A stretch of 64,000 nt of DNA, from positions 684,001-748,000 of the forward strand of contig JAJEKV010000165.1 in assembly GCA_021234155.1 (NCBI GenBank), written 5' to 3'. Positions 42,432 to 55,007 of this stretch are shown here, piece by piece (position 1 is the first letter of the stretch; every line of letters starts with the position of its first letter). Source of the DNA: Isoetes taiwanensis. Its lineage: Eukaryota > Streptophyta > Lycopodiopsida > Isoetales > Isoetaceae. The position numbers were made by a program, and so were the translations under genes. The notes under the pieces are model-generated. The model was given only the letters and a program-made list of their open reading frames with translations, was not told the origin of the DNA and did not search any database.

Positions 42432-42590
42432 TAGAGATATTAAACTGGCCATATATACTAGATACACATGCAAACCATCTCCTAGCATATCGTGCCTAAG
42501 TAGTGGATTGGCTTCTATGTGATATGTAGAATGTACTCATGATGTGATGATGAATAAAATGATATCCTTCAAATTAAAAAAAAAAAAAAA

Positions 42591-43279
42591 CTCGGCCTGA
42601 ACTAGCAAACGCTAGACCAGCATCTGCCTCGGTCAATCCCTTGGCAGTATTATCATCCTAATATCTAAACTGGGCAAGCCAGTCTAGACTAGTACCTCTT
42701 TTCCCAAAGCCTAAATAATTTGAAGACCATTATTTACTCACTAGAATCATTATGTAATTCATCTGCTACAATACTCAATTCGAATTATGTGCAGTTACAT
42801 AGACTATAAACTCTATGTACCATAGTTTGAACATTATGCCCAGAACTTGGCACGGATACACTTGAGCCAAAAGGATCTTACCATGTGTATCAGTAATCTA
42901 AAATAGTTGTCTTACTAAATCACTTTGAATACGTAGATCGTCAATATTGCAGCCCATATTCCAATGGACAGACAGCTCCAAACCATTGTCCATGTCTTTT
43001 TTCGATATTCCACATCCTTCAAGCTAAAGCCAACTCTAACAGCAAAATAAACACAATTGGAGGAGAGAACCCGTACCTGCAGCCAATCAATACACAATTA
43101 GCATGATAATGGTAATCGTGCAAGGGCCAAAAGGTACATTGGGTCTCTCAGTTTATCACTGATCACCAATTGTATCCTTTTGCCCTGAGGTGAACATTAA
43201 CAAGAATGGAAACTGGAATATCAACGTTTTTAGTATTATAAATTTTCAAATTAATCTCGAGTTTTGTATCATAATGTAT
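42591..43279. other. Spacer, nothing recognised
   Basis: No open frames or repeats of note up to the LINE target duplication. Confidence 0.5.
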
Positions 43280-43291
43280 AAGATTTTAGAC
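43280..43291. other. Left target-site duplication of the second LINE
   Basis: AAGATTTTAGAC occurs here and again at 51783-51794, just after the LINE poly(A). Confidence 0.85.
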
Positions 43292-43480
43292 CACCCAGAA
43301 GGTCTCCAAGGAAAACCAAACCCCCAGTTAAATGGACATAAATCTTAAGGGTATTACCTGGAACCTGCAGGGCATTAATTCTAATGTGAAAAGAGGAAGG
43401 GTGAAGGTTTGTCTTGCTTCTATGAATTTAGACTTCATTTTCTTCCAAGAACACAAGCTCCATGATGATAGTATTGATAA
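43292..43480 (+). pseudogene. LINE ORF1/ORF2 junction fragment, left of Helitron
   Basis: Nearly identical to 47553-47742 (end of ORF1, start of ORF2: ITWNLQGINSNVKRGRVKVC). One clear difference is AAGCTCC against AAGATCC. Its continuation lies at 47071. Confidence 0.9.
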
Positions 43481-46400
43481 TCAATCTTGTTAATTTGGGA
43501 TTTTCAGGTTTGGCTAAAAACTTTTTTGATTTTTTTTTGAAGTGATTTCCTATGATTTTGAGGGGTTTTGGTCGCCTGAAAAACTTACCGATTTCCAAAA
43601 ATTGGGCCTGTTCGTTATGATTTCTAAATCTTTTATGTTAAGCGTGAAGGGCGGCATGGAGAAGAATGATTTTGAGGTTTGAGATCCCGATCCGATTTAC
43701 ATTTTGTCTCTTCTTATCATCTGCGGTTAGCTGGCAAATGTAGGGCATGCCACGCATTGCTCAAAGCTTTGAAGGTTTTAGGCAAGTATTGAGGCACCAG
43801 TTGTTCTTGCATTCTAATCTAGGTATTCTTAAAGCCCGATCACATGAACCGGTTGAGTCGGCTGATTGGGTCGAGTCAGGCTCTGTGGCATGCACCAAAG
43901 CTACTGCGGAAGATGTAAAAGCGGACTGAAATCCCCATGTTCAAGACCCGATTCAACAAACTCTCACCGGGGGTTTTGAAATTCTTCGTGTGGCCATGCC
44001 TTTAGCCGGATATGCTATCGATTTGATCTTTGGTGTTTTTCGCTTGATCTTTGTGAAGGCCCTCAAAATGCACGAACGATTAACCGACCGCTTATGGCAA
44101 GTGCAAAAAATGATGATTTAAAATTGATTTGTGGCGAGTTATATTTATCTTTGTCGTTGTTGCTGCCTGTGTCACCCCTCATTGCCCTAGGAGAGCCCTT
44201 TGTTAGAAATAATAGATCGCTTAATCTCATGGCCACTTCAAATAATTTGAGCCCAACATCATAATTGATCCACCACGACCTTTGTATGTATGCCTGTTTG
44301 ATTTGAAGCGACCGCTATGTGCTAACATTGGCGAATGGTACTTGATAAAATTATTCACATCAATTTGGTAATTGCATGCATTTGTTGCAAATCCGAAGAA
44401 GGCGAGTGTTCCTTCGGATGTTGTAGTAAGTGGTGCTCAATCTGGCTGTTTCGGTTTTGCATTTTCGTGGGATCTGTGGAATGCCTACCTGTTGATTTGT
44501 TGATGGCATATATGTAGGCATCATGCTTTGAAGGATAACAAGCTTCATGTCGTCAAGCAAAGAGGATTCATAAGCTTATGAGTTGCGTGGACCGGTTGAT
44601 GCACTCAATCTTTCTATTTGGAAAAAAGAGATGGATCCTTCATTTCATGCAAAGACTTCCACGGGCAATGGAGCTATTTAGTAAACATTGGAGCTAGCCT
44701 TAACAAGATACGTTAAACGTATACATCCGCTTTCTATAGTGTAAAAGTCTTAATTATGTTTTCTCTATCATAAAGACCATGTTCTTATGTCTCCGCACTT
44801 TGTTATACTGAGTTGGTTTGTCTATGATAGTTTGGTTGCATTACCAAGTTCATTCACAAAAGGCTAATCTTCAGATTTACTATTGGACTCTCACAAGGTG
44901 ACATTCAACCTGGTTATGGTACATGTTGGTTTCCTTTCTAGCTTTGAAAATAATATATCATAGCCTATCATCCTTGGAAGAAGCGGAATGGATTTATGTG
45001 CACATTACGGACACAATATATGAACACAATATATGATGTGTGCTATTGGATGTAATTTTCTGACCTATACCCCCTGAGCCCTAGGAGAGCCCTTTGTTAG
45101 AAATAATAGACTGCTTAATCTCATGGCAGCCAGTTGAAGTAATTTGAGCCCAAAGATCATAATTGATCCATGCAAACTGGTACACTTGAATCAATCTTTT
45201 AAGACCAAAGTATAATCGTTCTTATTCTCCAATTGGAAGAAAACCACAGATTTTGCTCTCTTAGAAAGTTTCCAGTTGTCCTTTGATGATTTTGAATATT
45301 TTCTTCAGCTTTTTGTCTTTCATGTTCCCAAACTTTTTCAGTGACTTTGATTATAGAGTTTTGTTCAATGGCGATCTTGTGTTAGGCGTGTGAAGAGAAG
45401 AATGTTCTTCTATGTCATAACCATGCTTTTGACTTGGGGTATGATTGCATGGACTTCTTCTCTACAAGATTTTGCTTCTCCTTATGTATTTTCTTTTTTT
45501 ATGGTGGTGTTATTGCGGGGCTAAAATCATGTTTTATTGTGCGTGAGGTGTTCTTCACCATAACCATATAACCATGCTTTTGTCTTGGGAAATGATTGCA
45601 TGGACTTCTTCTCTACATGATTTTCCTTCTCCTTATGTATTTTCTTTTATGAAAGGTGTTATTGCATGGGCTAAAATCTGTGTTTTATTGTGCAGAGGTG
45701 TTATTCATGGTTTTATATGCCCTTTGTTCTTTTACAATCCTTGGCACTTTGGGCATACTATGGTCTTTCCTTTCTGGTCCCGCATTAAGTGTCTATTGAA
45801 ATATAACATTTGGTTTTAGTTCTAGATTGAATGCATATGGTAGAATGGATTCACTATTTTTTTTGATATAGCCAGAGCAATAATTGGCTCCTCCTGCACC
45901 ATATTTGAATGACAGTCCCTCAACCCCTCTTATGTATCATATTCAATAACGGTGATCTGCAAGATACATGCACAGATTGCTTTGTATGACCATATGGAAG
46001 CAGTTAGGGCAAAAACACAGGCAGTCGTGGCAACAAGATGAAGTCTCCAAAGAACTAGCACCAAACATCAAGGCATGCATACCCATATTAGAAGCCTTCT
46101 CCTTCAGTTTGTATGATATTTGATTCTGCAAGGAGACAGCCTTGCTGGATTGGGGCAAACATAGTTAATGTCATCTTTGAACGACAACCCCTTCCTTTCT
46201 ATGTATCATATTCAATTAAGCTGCCTTGCTGCAATAATGATATTTTTGCAAAAAGATAGCTTTGCTGGAATGAGGCATACATTATTGAGCTTATCTTTGA
46301 ATGACAGTCCCTCAACCCCTTTATGTATCATACTCAACAATGGTGCCCAACTTTAACTTATGCAGTTTCACGTTATATGAAATAATATTATCACAACTAA

Positions 46401-47070
46401 TATATAGGTGTCAATTATTGGCACCTTTTCTACTCTTTTTGCATGCTTATATAGCTATTTTTGCATTATTGTATTGCAACCCTTTGGATGGTGGAATATT
46501 TTAGAAGATGCTTCCTATCAAGGGCCAATAAATGTTTTTGAACGTAAACACTTGAACGACAATTGCAATTAGAGATTAAACCTTTACAATCCAAGAACTT
46601 CATGCTGAAAAAACTAGGTCATCTAAAAAAACTAGATGGTGGATACCTTTGGCAGAATGATAAACACTTGCACGGGTCAATGGTGCAAAACAAACAACTG
46701 ACATTACAGATTAAACCTTTACAATCCTATAACTTCATACATTAAATACTAGGGGTCTGGAAAAACCAGGTCATGGCTATCCTAACAGAAAATCAATGCC
46801 CTCAATAGATTTGAGTAGTGAAAAAGTGCCACTCTGGCATAGAATATGAATAAAAAATAGCAAAATGAGAGGGTGCGTAAAGCTTGCAGTATTGAAAACC
46901 TTGGAAGTTAAAATTTTGGTGAAATCAAGATAATGCAACCTCATTTACATCTCTCACTTCACTTGCATCTCTACCATTTCATTTCATAGAAATTGTTGCC
47001 AACACCATCAATCCCCAACAACCCCTACAAAACATTACTAAAGCCCGGCAACGCCGGGCACCATAACTAG
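43481..47070 (+). mobile_element. Non-autonomous Helitron, 3,590 bp
   Basis: It begins TCAATCTTGT and ends with hairpin GCCCGGCAACGCCGGGC, ACCATAA and CTAG, inserted between A and T. The uninterrupted copy at 47743 reads TTGATAATATTATTAGAG, so the empty site is known exactly and there is no target duplication: all Helitron features. No Rep/helicase frame is present. Inside are repeats: 44184-44275 with 45078-45172, 45420-45510 with 45570-45665, and three copies of a CAACCCC-TTATGTATCATA segment near 45910, 46180 and 46305. Confidence 0.93.
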
Positions 47071-47174
47071 TATTATTAGAGAAGTGTTGCCTAATAATTT
47101 TAATCATTGGTCTATAAAAGCAAACAATTCTTCGGCAGGTATTTCTATTGCTTGGCATAGTAGGATTAATCTAG
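47071..47174 (+). pseudogene. LINE ORF2 fragment, right of Helitron
   Basis: Matches 47743-47846 (NNFNHWSIKANNSSAGISIA) with one or two differences. It is the continuation of 43292-43480. It ends at an abrupt junction into ORF1 sequence at 47175. Confidence 0.88.
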
Positions 47175-47606
47175 GTCTGGAGACCTAAAAGCAGAAGTGT
47201 AGAGGAAAAAGGGGAGGGAAGTGGCAGTAACAAGGAAATCATGGTGATTGAAGATCCCACCCCTCCTTCTCTACCTATCCCTAATCTTCAGGGGATCGAC
47301 CAAGAAGGCAGAATTATTGTGCAATTCCCTCCCAAGCTTCTTATCTGCATCGACCCCATTAACTTTGTGGCCTCCTCCATAAGTACCAGTGGGCAGGTGG
47401 TTTCTAACAGATGGCCCAGGGATATGGATATGAATGAAGATTCCGAAAATTCTGATCAGGACCTAGATCAGGATCGATTTCAGAACTTGGAATGGAATCT
47501 AGTTACTAGAAGAAGGAAGAAGGGAAAAGGAAATGAGAAGAAAATGATCATGGGACCACCCAGAAGGTCTCCAAGGAAAACCAAACCCCCAGTTAAATGG
47601 ACATAA
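47175..47606 (+). pseudogene. LINE ORF1, C-terminal part
   Basis: Open from the junction: VWRPKSRSVEEKGEGSGSNK corresponds to VPKTREKGEASVTEEIGKNQ in the other LINE's ORF1. It ends with the basic RRRKKGKGNEKKMIMGPPRR and a TAA at 47604-47606. The N-terminal two thirds are missing. The ORF2 ATG lies inside its last codons, a 10-base overlap. Confidence 0.8.
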
Positions 47607-50600
47607 ATCTTAAGGGTATTACCTGGAACCTGCAGGGCATTAATTCTAATGTGAAAAGAGGAAGGGTGAAGGTTTGTCTTGCTTCTATGAATTTAGACTT
47701 CATTTTCTTCCAAGAACACAAGATCCATGATGATAGTATTGATAATATTATTAGAGAAGTATTGCCTAATAATTTTAATCATTGGTCTATAAAAGCAAAC
47801 AATTCTTCGGCAGGTATTTCTATTGCTTGGCATAGTAGGATTAATCTAAGTGATATGCAGATGATGCAGGATGGTAGTAAGAGATGGCAGATTTTACATG
47901 GCAATATAGGGAACAATAGGATTGCTTTTGTGAACATTTATGCCTATCATCAAATGCACCGAGAGGGCTCAAAATTCGGAATATTATAACTAATGGTTTG
48001 AATAGTATCCCATATGATGAGATCATAATGGGGGGTGATTTTAATATGGTTACTCATGAGTATATGAGGAGTGCTAATTTCAGAGCCCTTAGCGGGGAAG
48101 AGAATGATAAATGGATGACTCTGCTTACAAATCACCACCTAAATTTGGCAAGAGTGGTCCCTCATTCCTATAGCTGGAATAATCACAGAATCCAGCCTAT
48201 CTGCTGTCTTCATGATAGGTTTTACCTTAGTGAATCATTATGGAACAGCAGCTCTAGAGTCTCCAACCTCTCGAATTACACTATCTCTGATCATTATCCC
48301 CAGCTTATTAATATCAATGCCAACAATAATCAGAGGAAAAGGAATTCCTACTTTAAGCTTAATACTAATCTGCTGGATCAAGATGATTTCATTACCAGGT
48401 TAGCTCAGGTGTTGGATATGGAAGATAAGCCCAGTAATGAACTCGGGTGGATGGATTGGTGGGTTAAGACCTCTAAAAACATAAAGAATTGGTTAAAAGT
48501 TTGGGGGAAGGAGATACATCAGAAAGAGACTATTCACCTGCAAGAGTTGAGAAATCAGTATGGAATAGCTCAAGGTCAGAATAAGGAGAATCTTAAAATT
48601 CAGATTGAAAGGGAAGAAATCAGGATTGCAAAGGGTTGGAAGACTAAGGCCAAAGTCAAAGAGTTAAAGGAAGATGAGAGGGCCAACTCCAAATACTTTT
48701 TCATTATGGCAAAAGGGAGGATTAAGAAGAATCATATATATAGTGTTCTTTGGGAGGGAAATAATATTGTTGAGGACAATCATCTCAAAGAGGCTGCTAA
48801 GGAGCATTTTATCAGAATTATGGGTACTATCAGGGATACGAGCTCTCAAGACATTCATAACTTCATTGATATTCAGGCCAGAGTTAATAACGCCATGAAC
48901 AACAGCATGTCTAGACCTTTCAACAACGAGGAAATCTTTAAGGTGCTAAATGAAATCTCCGGGTCCGGATGGCCTCCCTGCTTGTGGTTTTCATTGCTAA
49001 TGAATTCTTACTAACCAAAGGTTTGGACTGCAGGATCAATACTAGCCTTATTGCTCTCATACCTAAAATTGACATGCCCATCTCTTTTTCTGATTATAGG
49101 CCTATCTCACTATCCAATGTGCTCTATAAGCTTATTTCAGGTTCAATTGCAGCTAGAGTCAAGCCTATCCTTGATGAGATCATAAGTAAGACACAAAGTG
49201 CCTACTTGAAAGGGAGATACATTTTGGACAATGTTGCAGCAGCATCTCTAGAGATCAGTTGGGCCAGGGAAACTAAACAAAACATAGGGCTTCTGAAATT
49301 GGACATCACCAAAGCCTTCGACACAGTAAGTTGGAAATTTTTGCAAGAATGTAGCCGGAGTTTAGGATTCTCGGAAGAGGTAATTTCTATTTTCATGGCG
49401 ATTCTGAAAAACTCAAGATCAGCTGTCCTAATCAATGGGGAATGCAGTCCCTTCTTTGACATAAAAAGAGAGTAAAACAAGGTTGCCCCCTGGCACCTTT
49501 TTTATTTCTAATAGTCATGGAAGGTCTGCATAGTAATTTCCAGAAGCTTAGGAATCTTAATGGGCTTAAAGGGCTCAAACTCCCCCCTAATCAAGAGATG
49601 GAGGATATTCTCAATGTTCATTTTGCAGATGATACCTTTCTTTTTATGAATCTGGACAACCAGTCTATTCAAATTACACAGTAGATTCTCGAAGACTTTG
49701 GAAGATGCTCTGGATGCAATATCAACCCGACCAAGACAAAGCTGATTTCAAGGGATCAGACTAAAGGGGAGCAAGCAGCTTTATCTCTCGGATGTATGTA
49801 TCTCTCTCCTACCACCAAAACCAAAATCTTGGGGATCCCCTATGCAATTAGAGTGAACGCGAGTGACCTGTGGGGGGATCTCTTGGACAAATTCTACAGG
49901 AAGGTGGACTCTCTCAACTCTAAATTTCTTTCTAAGAATGGTAGGGCTATTCTTGCAAACTCTGTTATCTCCTCTTCTCAGGTTTATCAGTCATCTATTA
50001 TTATGGCCCCTAAAAAGGTCTATTCTAAAATGCAAAGCATTATTGGTAGATTCATTGCAGGGGGTACAAACAGAAGATGCTGGATTCCAGTCTCCATGAA
50101 GGAGTGTTGCAAAACTAAAAGTATGGGAGGATTGGGGGTTATTAACATCGAAAAGCAAGCAACTGCTTTAGCTGCTAAATACTTCTACAGAGCCTGTACA
50201 GATCAGATTTATCACCCGGCCAAAGCTCTGATCAAACATTATATCGGGAGATGCCATCCCTTTGGGTGGAGGGGACTTAAGATGCACCTTCCCTTTAGTA
50301 TTTTCTTCCCCTTCACCATCCCAAATTCCATCCCTCAAATTATTAAAAAGTGGATCAGGGCGTGGATCGAGGTTAAGGGCATGTACACTTGGAAGGAGGG
50401 CCTTTCTCAGGATCAAACAATTTTCTGGAGCCCTTCTCTCATTCTGGATGATCCTAATACTTGTTTAGCCTCTCATTTTCCTACCCTTACTAAACAATGG
50501 ACTAACAGGGGAATTGTGTTCATCAGGGACATTACCAATAATTTGGACTATCATACCTCCGTTCTGAGGGATCTGGGGGAAGAGTCTGAAATGCTTTTCA

Positions 50601-51202
50601 ATAGTATTACACAGAAACTTGCTAGTGGACAGTGGCACCATTCCGAAGATTCGTGGCACATAAATGGGTTCAGTGGATACAAAGTTAAAAGAGCTTATAA
50701 ATTCCTGAACAGAGATCAGGATATAACAATCCATATCAAATGGAATATTGATCACATGGGAATCAAAAGGAATCTCATCTTTCTTTGGAAGTGTCCAATT
50801 CACCCAAAAGTAAAAGCCTTTATGTGGCAGCTTTGGCATAAGGCTCTTGCAACAAATATGAAAAGATGGAGAATGAATATGGCAGACTCTAACATTTGTG
50901 TGCGATGTATGCAGGATCAGGAAGACGAGAATCATCTTTTCAGAAACTGTCTATGGGCTGAATGGACTCTGGAGTTAGCTGAGACTGAGCTTAATATGCC
51001 CAATCTTAGGACCATGAGCCCCATGGACTTCTTTCTTCCTGAAAATCCATCAAATTGGCGTATTTATCTTCTCCTTTGGAGGATGTGGAAGGGAAGAAAT
51101 TCCCTGATCTTCAAAGAGGAGATTATTTGGCCTCAGGCTATCATTGAGCAAACTAAATATGATATTAAATGGATTGAGGAGATTTTCGGTATTCATATTT
51201 GA
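47597..51202 (+). pseudogene. LINE ORF2, frameshifted
   Basis: ATG at 47597 starts the endonuclease (ITWNLQGINSN, FFQEHKIHD). After a frameshift near 47985 come GGDFNMVTHEYMR, CCLHDRFYLSE and TISDHYPQL, so the endonuclease motifs are intact here. A deletion near 48960 removes the region before the reverse transcriptase. RT motifs are DYRPISLSNVLYKLISGSIA, LDITKAFDTVSW, VKQGCPLAPFLF and HFADDTFLFM, with a frameshift near 49470 and a TAG near 49684. The C-terminal 468 residues are open and include the zf-RVT (CVRCMQDQEDENHLFRNC), ending in TGA at 51200-51202. Confidence 0.92.
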
Positions 51203-51560
51203 ACTCTTTTCATCCTTGTCTAACTTTATTTTGAAATTCGCAGGGAACATTCTGGTGTTGGTAAAGAAGCTGAAGTGGAAAAGGATTGACCTTCACTCTA
51301 ATGCACTATGGCTAACTCAGTTTGGGGTCGAGATCCCGATAGCACATGAAGGTGTATGTCACTGTAATTGTGCTTGTAACACAGCTTATGATGCAAAGAG
51401 GGATATTTTATGCGGGGCGAAAGACAAGAAAGGAAGATTTAATCCGGGGAAAGCTCATTTATGCAAATGCCCATTCTGTCTATTCATAAGGGCCACCAAA
51501 GGAATGGGTAGAAAGGATCACGATGCGGGCGAGCCCAAGAAAAGGAGATTTTCGGAATGA
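51159..51560 (+). CDS. LINE ORF3, eight-cysteine protein
   Basis: From ATG at 51159 (overlapping ORF2 by 44 bases) to TGA at 51558-51560, about 133 residues. VKKLKWKRIDLHSNALW aligns with MRRIKWKKINLEANREW of the other LINE. The cysteines CHCNCAC, C, CKCPFC have exactly the same spacing (CxCxCxC-x11-C-x16-CxCx2C), with AKDKKGRFN between. The sequence has diverged while the frame and all eight cysteines are kept, although ORF2 of this copy is broken. It has a basic tail (GMGRKDHDAGEPKKRR). Confidence 0.75.
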   Translation: MILNGLRRFSVFIFELFSSLSNFILKFAGNILVLVKKLKWKRIDLHSNALWLTQFGVEIPIAHEGVCHCNCACNTAYDAKRDILCGAKDKKGRFNPGKAHLCKCPFCLFIRATKGMGRKDHDAGEPKKRRFSE

Positions 51561-51794
51561 AGACTGTCTCTGTTACTGTCTTTTATAAACTGAAATCCTT
51601 TTGTGATAAAGGTTCAGGGCCTATAAGCTGCCTAAATATTTTCTTAAGATATTATGTTGAAGGGTCTTCACAACCAACCCTACCCAAATCGGTTACTTTT
51701 TGTAAACATATGTATATACATATGTTCATATGTACACATATATCTACATTAATATAAATACTAAGCCTTCAATTAAAAAAAAAAGATTTTAGAC

Positions 51795-54700
51795 ATTTAA
51801 CTCTTCCAGAATCAACCTCGAAAGATTAAATTATCCACCTTTAAGTCTTACAATCTCAGCATATAGCAACATATAGTCCATCTAGCATTATATAGAATTA
51901 TTCCAGGCAGCCTTTTTTTTCACTTTAAAAGCCTGGTAGCATAAGGAATGCTATGGAAAGATGTATCCAAAAAGTCAGTAAGCATAAGCCTTAGAATCTT
52001 ATATTCTTGGCTGTTATAGAACCCTATAATCTAGGCTTGAACATAAGGTCTAAAATACTTATTGTCCTGTAAACCCATACATGCCAGCAATTATCCTTGC
52101 GATTTGAATGCCATAGAAGCATAAATATCAATTTCTCATATGTGGTTGCTTTTAAACAAATAGTCACATGTATAAACATATGAGACAAAAAAAGGTCACT
52201 CTAGTAATATCTAGAAATAATGAAGAACCTGGTATTTTGAAGTCACATATGCTATCTCAATGACTGCAACAGTTTGTATAGGAACATATCTATATTACTA
52301 TGAAACTTCAGATATAGCTACTGCTTTTGTACAGCCTTCAAGCCCCCGTGTGGCATGACATCACCATAGGATGATGGCATCTTGGTCTTCATATGAGAAC
52401 CATAAATCGTGATTCAAAAGCACCCTTTATTTAAAATGTTATGCTCAACACCTACTAAGATCAAAGTACCCATCTGCACTATTATCCGCACTCACATCCT
52501 TGCATTACTGATTTTATGCCATTGCCATGAATGCCAAAGCTAGCAGCATGTAAGTATCTCTTGTATCATTCTGTAGTATAAGGTATATAACTGATACATG
52601 TTCCTTTATCTGCCATAATCCAAGCTAGAACTTGTATGTTTGTTTCAGCCAAGCCCATGCAACCACTTATACAGACGATTTTCTTTTCATCACTGTGATC
52701 TGATAAGCCCTTTGTGCGGCCATTTTAGCGCTTCAGTATTGCTGAGCAAAAGCCCCAAATGTAATCAGACATCAAACCTATCGATTCTTTGCAGATTTGA
52801 AATGAATGCCAAGCTGTTTTCGGCTAAGGCAGAAAAAGCGGCTTCATCGGCTTCAAACTTCCTTATGCTGGTCGGAAGAGGCAGGTCCGACATGCTCCAA
52901 GACAAATCCGACAAGTATTGCATTTGTTAGCCTTCCGGCGACAATAGTGGTCGCATGGCGCCAAGGTCACAGATAGAAGAATTGTTTGGCCTTAGCCAAT
53001 AATACCTATGCCCTAAATCGACCTTGAAAGTTCTCAAGGTCCACAGGCCATGAAAATCATCAAAATCTGTCCCTTATGAACAATATTGCTTGAAATTTTT
53101 AAGGGGTCTAAATATACACCAGTAACATTTTCGTATACCATCAGGTTAAAAAGTATATTTGCACATGTTCTAGTATCATGAGAAATCTCTAGATCACTAT
53201 TGACTGTCCGAACGATTTTGCTTAATCAAATCAAAATTGCATAAATAACAATCTCAAGATCGTTTTTTATTATTGAAGCTTAATTGCTTGATTAAATATG
53301 GAGTTAAGCAATCTAAAATTTATTTTTTCAAATGAGCACCACATGTTTCATATAAGCTCAAATGTTAATAGTGTCATGAATTCTAATGTCACCAGAGATC
53401 TCTGGATCATTATTGACTGTCCAAGCAAGATTGCTTAATTAAAGCAAAATAGCTTAAATAAAAAAAAAAAAACAGGTGATGTTGCGCCTATGTAGTCGAT
53501 TGGCTTCCATATTCACAACACCATATAGTATTCCGCTTGAAATCTTATAGTATTTTGCGAATCTTGTTATACAGTATAGCAAATTTTGTACTTGCATACC
53601 CCACAAACGAGGAACTTTACGTACGGTGTAGATTAAGGAATAAGGAGTGAATATGCCTATCCAACAGCTCTCGTTGCCCGGAGTCACCCCCCGTGTGAAT
53701 ATGCACCCAAACCAAAGGGGGTTTAAGGGGGATTTTAATTTAAATGTGTTGGACCCAATGGTTGTGTTAATTAATGTCAATGGTAGTTATGTGTTGGTTG
53801 TTAATGTCAATGGTTGTTATGTGTTGGTTGTTATGTGTTGGGGGATTTAATTTTTATATGTTGGATGTTAATGGTTTGTGTTGCAAAAAAAAATTTTTGG
53901 CCCCTTCGGGGCCTTAGGGACATCCCCCCAAAGACAAAAAAATTTAGAATTCAAACCCGTAAAAAACTAGAATTCATTTGAGGCTTTCATCACCTGTAGC
54001 TTTTGAATTTCATCACAATAAAACAAATAGAACATAAGTAAAAGTTACCATACAGATAGAGCGGATTGATCCCATTATTCTGAAAGTCATAAAGTTTGCA
54101 ACACCCATACATAAACATTTTTCAACTGGAATTTAACAGCAGCCTTTGGCCTACATGGATTCTTGTGGTGAGAAACCAAAGTGGGAAACTTTTTTGCTTG
54201 TTAGCACAAGGATCTAGAAGCCTTGGAATTTGCTTAATAACTGCCTCAAAATCTAAAAATGCATGGTAATTTTTTGCAACCTTCATTCGGAATGAGCCAT
54301 AAGACAATATCTAATAGCGCAATCCTGTATTAATCAGCTGGTAGGATGTGAAAGCCTACCAAACCCGGCCGAAAAATTGCTGTTTTAGCATAGATAACTT
54401 AACCAAACATATCCATATCATACACTATCAAAAAAATCTCGGAGAGAGCTTTCCAACGCAATAAAAATCATCTCAAACAGAGCTCTGGATCCAAAATTAT
54501 GATAAGAAATGTGTTGCCGGCGGGGAAACTGCACTACATGCGCCCTTCAAGCCCTTCATGTTCCCATTATACACCACACACACAAAAAGAGGGCTTTTGT
54601 TGTGAATCATTGGTTATTGACCATTATGCACCACACGCACAAAAAAAGGGCTTTTGTTGTGAGCTATTGGTTGTTGACCATTATGCACCACACGCTTAAA

Positions 54701-54859
54701 AAAAGGGCTTTTGTTGTGAGCCATTGGTTGTTGACCATTGATGTACGCATTAGTACATCTATTTGAATACATCACGAAATCATAGGAAAACCTTAGTGAA
54801 AAGCGTACAAAAACACAAAGAAAACCCCCTGTTATTATGCTACATATTGATATGTAGAA
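51795..54859. other. Gene-poor AT-rich region with tandem repeats
   Basis: A unit of about 185 bp is duplicated at 53161-53460 (ATTGACTGTCC, TTGCTTAATYAAA). Near 53770-53840 TATGTGTTGGTTGTTA words repeat. Three 62-bp units with CACCACACGC, GGGCTTTTGTTGTGA and CATTGGTTGTTGACC lie at 54563-54745. A GGCCCCTTCGGGGCC hairpin is at about 53899. No gene is supported. Confidence 0.6.
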
Positions 54860-55007
54860 TCTTTATATTATAAAAATATAGCATGTGTCTTCTATGGAGA
54901 CCTAGATCAAACGATTAAGGATTTGATCGACCAACAGTGAAGATGCATTTGCGCGGCTTCAACCAAAATTTCATCTTGACTATTGCTTCAATAAGATTCA
55001 CTCAATT

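Larger units (their letters stand above)
41574..42590 (+). mobile_element. tRNA-related SINE interrupted by a LINE end
   Basis: The head has an A box TGGTCTAGTGG (41580-41590) and a B box GGGTTCAAACA (41622-41632), spaced as in a tRNA. Three variants of a GGTCCTGTGGTAGAGACATT-like unit follow. The tail at 42514-42585 reads GATATGTAGAATG, GATGATGAATAAAATGATAT, CCTTCAA and poly(A). A LINE 3' end occupies 41839-42431. The same tail word occurs around the second Helitron. Confidence 0.6.
43292..51782 (+). mobile_element. Second five-ORF-family LINE with partial duplication and nested Helitron
   Basis: One insertion bounded by AAGATTTTAGAC on both sides and a poly(A) at 51774-51784. It starts with a fragment covering the end of ORF1 and start of ORF2 (43292-43480), interrupted by a Helitron, and continues at 47071-47174. 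It then restarts inside ORF1 at 47175 and runs through ORF2 and ORF3. The fragment duplicates 47553-47850 with only a few differences. It is related to the LINE at 20.6-27.2 kb but clearly diverged. Confidence 0.88.

Noticed and set aside
53890-53925. GGCCCCTTCGGGGCC hairpin as a Helitron 3' end or terminator
   Set aside because: No CTRR follows at the right distance and bacterial-type terminators are not expected here.
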